Below, in pieces: positions 59,684-64,000 of a stretch of 64,000 bases of DNA. The DNA lies in the NCBI GenBank assembly GCA_004154925.1, contig QJNS01000706.1, positions 1 through 64,000 on the forward strand, given 5' to 3'. How positions within the stretch are numbered: position 1 is the stretch's first letter; every line of letters begins with the position of its first letter. A model generated the notes under the pieces. That model saw nothing but the letters and a program-made list of their open reading frames with translations, ran no database searches and had not been told where the DNA came from. The DNA comes from Monosporascus cannonballus. Its lineage: Eukaryota > Ascomycota > Sordariomycetes > Xylariales. The translations under genes and the position numbers were made by a program.

Positions 59684-61805
59684 TGTGGGTGGACACTCAA
59701 GGTTTTTCGGAGAGAAGGCGACCCTGGGCTCGTCTTGAAACGTTTTTTGATTATTACCCCTCTTATGGGCCGCAGGTAATCCAAAGATGTGACTGAAGCG
59801 CTCGTTGCCCTCTAACGAATGGCAATAAGGCAACGACGAAAACAAGAGCTTTCATGATGTGGCCAAAGCTCACACTAATACCATCCTCTCACCAATAAGA
59901 AGGCCTCAAATCCATCCTTCCTTCCTTTTAAGGCAGCGCGCCCAGTTAGCTGTTATTGAGAATTGTTAATGAGTGGGGTCTTATCGCTATTTGTCAGATA
60001 TAATTGACCAATCTCCAAGCGAGCTTCAAGAAACTCCCAGTAGTTAATGACATATCGAACTCTAGTAGCTTTAAATCATTTTGCTCCATCTCAGCTTGGG
60101 GGGTAGATTTTTAATGCTGGTACGCACTTTGGGATGGTACATGATATCGTAGCCTGGGTTTTGAAATCGTGCGAGGGCTTTACGTTAATATCTGCTTAGT
60201 AATGCATTGGCTTAACGAGATCCAAAGGCGCCGCCTTTCTGACATAATCGAACACCCGTACTGCGGAAGGTTACCGCTTGATGGTATCTGACAGATGTAA
60301 TGAAGACTAAATTTTAACAGGAATAAAGGGATTCAGCGTAATAAGGGAGCGTTTTGGACGCAACAGATGCGGGGGTGGGGATTTAGGAGATTAGGGAGGA
60401 AAAAAGAAAGCGATGAGAGCAGATTCTTACGTGCTTAACGAGTGAATTTACCGGGGAATTCATGACACGCTGATGGCGTGCTATTTGCGTTTCGTCGTCT
60501 TAGGATCATTGACGTCATAAGTGCTTGGAAAAGTCCTTAGGAAGTCAGGCCAGGTTGTAAACCAGTGATAATAGCTCTGAGTATCCCCCGCGCCCTACAA
60601 TATGCCATTAGCGTGTGTAAGTGTCTGAAACTGGACCTGCTAAACTGGCGTTGAAAGAGTACCAGTGGTGTTGGACGTTAAGAACCGCTCCAGACGAGAC
60701 CCGCTGTTCCCGCAAAATCCCTAGGTTCACGTCGTATGGTGGGAGTCATTATTCGAAGACGGCGGGCCCTAAGCTCAGGGAAGATCGTTCTATGCCAGTT
60801 TAAATTTGTCCATACGGCGTGGTCCGAATAGATAAGGCGTTGTGGGCTGCTTCTGTATTATTCGTACACCTAACTGGTTAGCCCGTATCTTAACCACCGC
60901 GGGGTACCATCCTGGACGGTAAGCATCGAATGAGAACAAAGAACTGTATGCCACATGGATGGACTGACGAGGATATGAGGAGACCGAAAATACCCGGGAG
61001 AAAAAGATGGCAGGTATCCTGGGATCTTTGCAACCTTTAGGATTAAAATACCGCGAGAACGTTATCGCAGCTTAATATCAGAAACGTATCACCATGCTTT
61101 AGCTGCCTAGTGCCTAACGCGGAGAGTCTTAGATGCACAAACGATAGACTGATGGCTAGAGTCTCTGAGCAAAAAATATTGATCACATGTAATACGAAAC
61201 TGGAGATGGGATGTACATATTTAAATAGCAGTCCTAATGATTGGGGATGTCAGACAGAAAAACACGAGACACCGTAACGGTCCTCGCAGATAATAATATC
61301 GATGCAAATGAATGATCTGGTTACTTGAACCTAGCTATGGTCCATAAAATGACTCTGGTCGGCCAATTATGAATGCAACTCTGCAAGATATGTCACAGCA
61401 TTAAAATATTACTACGGGCAGCTAGCCACTAAACGATAAACATAATAAGGGGCATTGACACGGGGAGCGATTTGCTAAAAGGGCATTGAAAGGGTTTGAT
61501 AGGAGGCCCCAGGCTTTCAGGACAAAAGGGTCAACAGGCTATATCAGGCAGAAGAAACCCACTCTAGAGCTAGTCCCACAGAACTCCCAATCAGCTTGCA
61601 TCGACACACTAAAGAATTTCAACAATTTGCCAACAATTATCACATTATTACCACTTCCGAAATATCTTACTGGCAAAAAGCTTCACGTGGGGTGGTATGA
61701 GCGCTGAAGTTGTGATATTAACCGAATGCACATAGCCCACAAAGAAGTAAATTGAACCCCTATTCTGATAAATTTCGGCAAAAGTGGAGATACCAGGAAT
61801 GCTGG
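59684..61805. other. Intergenic, no supported gene
   Basis: About 2.1 kb with only short domain-less frames (60621-60803, 61486-61707). Nothing regulatory is recognised. Confidence 0.45.
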
Positions 61806-62227
61806 CTATCTTCGTATTTCAACATATTCACCCGCACAGTGACTCACTCGATGGTACATGATCATCGCCAACCTGATCATGTAGTAGAAGATTGAGAGGG
61901 CAATTATCCACGTTACGATACCCCAGAACATGTGTTGCCAGTACACCTTTCCCGCGGCCGTCTTTGTTGTGATCGGGAAGGGGACCTTAAGGCACAGTGA
62001 GATTGAGGATCTTGCACAGTGGTTCCCACCCATCCTTAACGTTGTAAAAGAAGAGCTTTCCGGGTGGAACGACCTGTCGCTGATAGTCCTCATGTACTTT
62101 CAAGGTTTGTTCCTGAATGTATTCGTAGCCGTATCACCATTGGAACAGGGCGGTGAATCGCTCCCTCCACTTGCTGTAGGCCCGCGCTTTCCAAAGCCAC
62201 ATGACCACGAAGGGGAGGTGGTAAGTC

Positions 62228-62235
62228 CTCATGAA
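62228..62235. repeat. Left 8-bp target duplication of the MITE (CTCATGAA)
   Basis: Matches 62434-62441 (CCCATGAA) at 7 of 8 bases. The single difference is a T/C. Confidence 0.75.
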
Positions 62236-62433
62236 TAGGGTTTGCAATGGGTACCCATCATTACCCACATATGGTATTTTCAATTATAAATAAATAATAA
62301 GCCTCTGTAAACAATACAGAATTACTTTCATAACAATACTTTCTAGGAAAACAGTAAGTATTAAGCTTTATGTCGTGTGAATTAGGTCGTGGGTAGTGAT
62401 GGGTACCCAGTTGGGTACCCATTGCAAACCCTA
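62236..62433. mobile_element. 198-bp hAT-type MITE inside the sulfotransferase-like gene
   Basis: Perfect terminal inverted repeats of 22 bp begin TAGGGTTTGCAATGGGTACC, followed by further matching ATCA(T/C)TACCCAC segments. The flanks carry an 8-bp, one-mismatch duplication. The middle is AT-rich and non-coding. The end motif TAGGGT...AATGGGTACCC is the same as at the right end of the 15.5-kb hAT unit (TAGGGTGAGGGAATGGGTACCC read inward), so the two are probably related and may share a transposase. Confidence 0.85.
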
Positions 62434-62441
62434 CCCATGAA
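62434..62441. repeat. Right 8-bp target duplication of the MITE (CCCATGAA)
   Basis: Directly abuts the right end CCCTA of the element. Confidence 0.75.
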
Positions 62442-62792
62442 CGAATTCATGTATCCCATGCTCCTCCACCACGACATCTGGTCCCTGGTAGTCAGGATCG
62501 CGATCGCGTCAAGGAAAACCTTCATGATCTCGGGGGTGAGCAATGCGGCAGGGCAGTCCATGGTGGCGACGTATCCCTCGAAAAGGTCCGAAATAAGCCA
62601 GTCCAGCTTCTTCTGGTCAGGAAATATATATGCCTTTGGCGCAATCTCCATTAACGCCGGCCAATATCTGATTTGGCGAATGGTGCCGCCGAGGGAATGC
62701 ACGACTCCGGCGTGCACGGGTCCATCGAGGAGGATAATCAAAGCTTCGTTCAAGGTCCTAGTACCTGTGCGTGGCCTGCCCAATGTCAACAT

Positions 62793-63344
62793 TTCTTCCA
62801 GCGTGCTGAGTTAAATCCCAAAACCGCAGGCAATAAAAAGCTCGACACCAAGTTGCTTTTCCAGGCGATGGATGGACTTTGGGGAAGGGTGCCTCACATT
62901 CTGCACCGATAACACGGAATTTTGTACCTAGAGACCTGTTATCGAAGGATTCAGGCCCATGATGATGAGCAACGTGGCAACCTCGACTGGGCATGGGGTT
63001 GGATGCGCGCACACAAAGAGATGCTATCCTTCGGCTATCGGCGGCGCTGCGATGACCGAAGCTTTAGCATCCTGTCCTTTGGCCATCTTTAAGAGTTCGT
63101 TGGTGACCCAAGATCGCATCTCGCTGTCGATCTTCTCTGGTCTCATGATGTTGCATATAGGAGATCAAGATCATGATAGCCTTTCATGGTATTCGGTAAG
63201 AAGTGACGGGAAGACCATTTCGTCAACTGAATACATTATACCCAGTAATAATGAGGCCATGGTGGGGATTAGGCATAGTTTTAAGCTCAAAGACTGAAAG
63301 GAATATATACCAAGTCGGTATTATAATACTGTGTGATGCAGTCC
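62793..63344. other. Upstream of the sulfotransferase-like relic
   Basis: No supported gene. The frame at 62959-63297 has no recognisable domain. Confidence 0.45.
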
Positions 63345-63768
63345 GCAAAACGGCTAAACGCACCAGGAGTTAACCGCATTTGGGTGGGCCCAGACCAGGG
63401 CCATTGGCAACCATCACCAACTTAATTTACTAACCATCATCACCACCAGCTCAGGGCCCAAATCTAACATATACCCAAATGGAGGGCCTCACGCCGGCTC
63501 CCCAAAACCCCTGGACCTAACCTTAACCGTAATCATACAGACCGTTTTGCGCCCGTTGGCGTTGGCAATGACTGTTAACGTAATAACTTGGTAACTGGAA
63601 GCTAAATCGGTCGGGATGGATCTAGCTTGGTCTAGGTGTCGTTTTGTTAAGTGCCTTGAGTGCAAATAACGGCGAATTGGCTTATCCATGGTCCGTGTAC
63701 GTCCAATACCGCGGTCAATGTCCAGTGCAGTTAGCGACTTTGTGCGGTGCGGTTAGCCGTTTTGTGCA
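63345..63768. mobile_element. Possible inverted-repeat element
   Basis: GCAAAACGGCTAAACGCACC (63345-63364) is the inverted counterpart of GGTGCGGTTAGCCGTTTTGT (63746-63765), with 18 of 20 matches. The right end also has two adjoining 22-bp units (63725-63746 and 63747-63768, 17 of 22 identical). GCAGTCCG lies just outside the left arm and overlaps the outer edge of the right arm, in direct orientation. Subterminal repeats plus inverted ends suggest a small DNA transposon, but no clear target duplication was found. Confidence 0.4.
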
Positions 63769-64000
63769 GTCCGAGACCGGGAGTCGATGCACTCCGTTCC
63801 GGCTTGCCAAGTTTGGCAGCAGCAGAGCCGGCCGGCATTGGGCAAGCAAGGGGTGGGGTCTTACCGCTCACCCCTATTTCATCTCGATCGCGCGCCGGGC
63901 CGGCTGAAAGTGAAAGCATAACAAGAATGGCGCGAGTATTCCAGGTATAAGATCCTTCGCTTCTTCCCTCTTGGAGAGTACAGAAACCTGACAACGGCTG
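63769..64000. other. Right window edge
   Basis: Nothing assignable. GC-richer sequence near 63820-63910 has short frames on both strands. Confidence 0.4.

Larger units (their letters stand above)
61806..62792 (-). pseudogene. Sulfotransfer_4-type protein relic split by a MITE
   Basis: Minus strand. The gene starts at ATG 62792 with MLTLGRPRTGTRTLNEAL, the P-loop-like PAPS-binding motif (GxPRTGT) of the fungal Sulfotransfer_4 family. Next come VATMDCPAALL and AILTTRDQMSWWRSM. At 62433 it is interrupted by a 198-bp element. Beyond it (from 62235) it resumes in the same frame: RTYHLPFVVMWLWKARAYSKW, EYIQEQTLKVHEDYQRQVVPPGKLFFYNVKDGWEPLCKIL. A TGA at 62134-62136 and a one-base frameshift near 61985 then break it. 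The last part has a hydrophobic C-terminal helix (MFWGIVTWIIALSIFYYMI), typical of this family. It would have been a membrane-anchored sulfotransferase-like enzyme of unknown substrate. Confidence 0.75.

Overview
The window is nuclear DNA of a filamentous ascomycete (Pezizomycotina, probably a Sordariomycete or close relative). The evidence is short introns with GTRNGT-type donors and CTAAC/CTGAC branch sites, GC-rich coding exons, orthologues of well-known fungal housekeeping genes, and long AT-rich blocks of degenerate transposons whose stop codons look like C-to-T and G-to-A damage, as made by repeat-induced point mutation (RIP). No rRNA, tRNA or CRISPR was recognised. Coordinates of spliced genes were worked out by hand from splice sites and reading-frame continuity.

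Left part (1-27.4 kb), mostly intact. It holds a C2H2 zinc-finger factor (3119-5104, +), a long gene-poor stretch, a small lysine-rich protein (11463-11817, +), a four-TM MARVEL-like protein whose frame stays open for 362 codons past an in-frame TAG (12356-14193, -), an epsin of the Ent3 type (16327-18100, -), a dual-start cyclophilin (20707-21912, +), the RNA polymerase III subunit RPC6/RPC34 (23350-24573, -) and the Hsp70/Hsp90 co-chaperone STI1/Hop (25458-27364, +). RPC6 and STI1 are divergent. Cyclophilin and RPC6 are convergent.

Middle (27.75-48.4 kb) is an AT-rich transposon desert. Bases 27761-43215 behave as one DNA-transposon unit: 12-bp inverted ends (TAGGGTGAGGGA...TCCCTCACCCTA) flanked by a perfect 8-bp duplication GATATCAC, the signature of the hAT superfamily. 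Nested in it is a RIP-damaged Ty3/gypsy chromovirus (28466-35671) with two 417-bp LTRs and a 5-bp duplication GTTAA. A degenerate hAT-like transposase lies to its right. After a 1.2-kb normal-composition island a second AT-rich block (about 44.4-48.36 kb) holds an inverted, diverged copy of the same LTR and a clean, apparently un-RIPped 175-bp solo LTR with duplication CGTAA.

Right part (48.4-64 kb) is accessory-like. It has a probably intact Ctr-family copper transporter (48833-49691, -) followed by decayed genes: a CorA-like transporter (50935-52350), a STAND/NLR-like P-loop protein (53640-55590), a large AAA+ ATPase with three apparent lesions (56760-59683) and a Sulfotransfer_4-type protein (61806-62792). 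The last is split by a 198-bp hAT miniature element with the same kind of termini as the 15.5-kb element. Most nonsense codons in these relics are TAG/TAA where CAG/CAA would fit, or TGA where TGG would fit.
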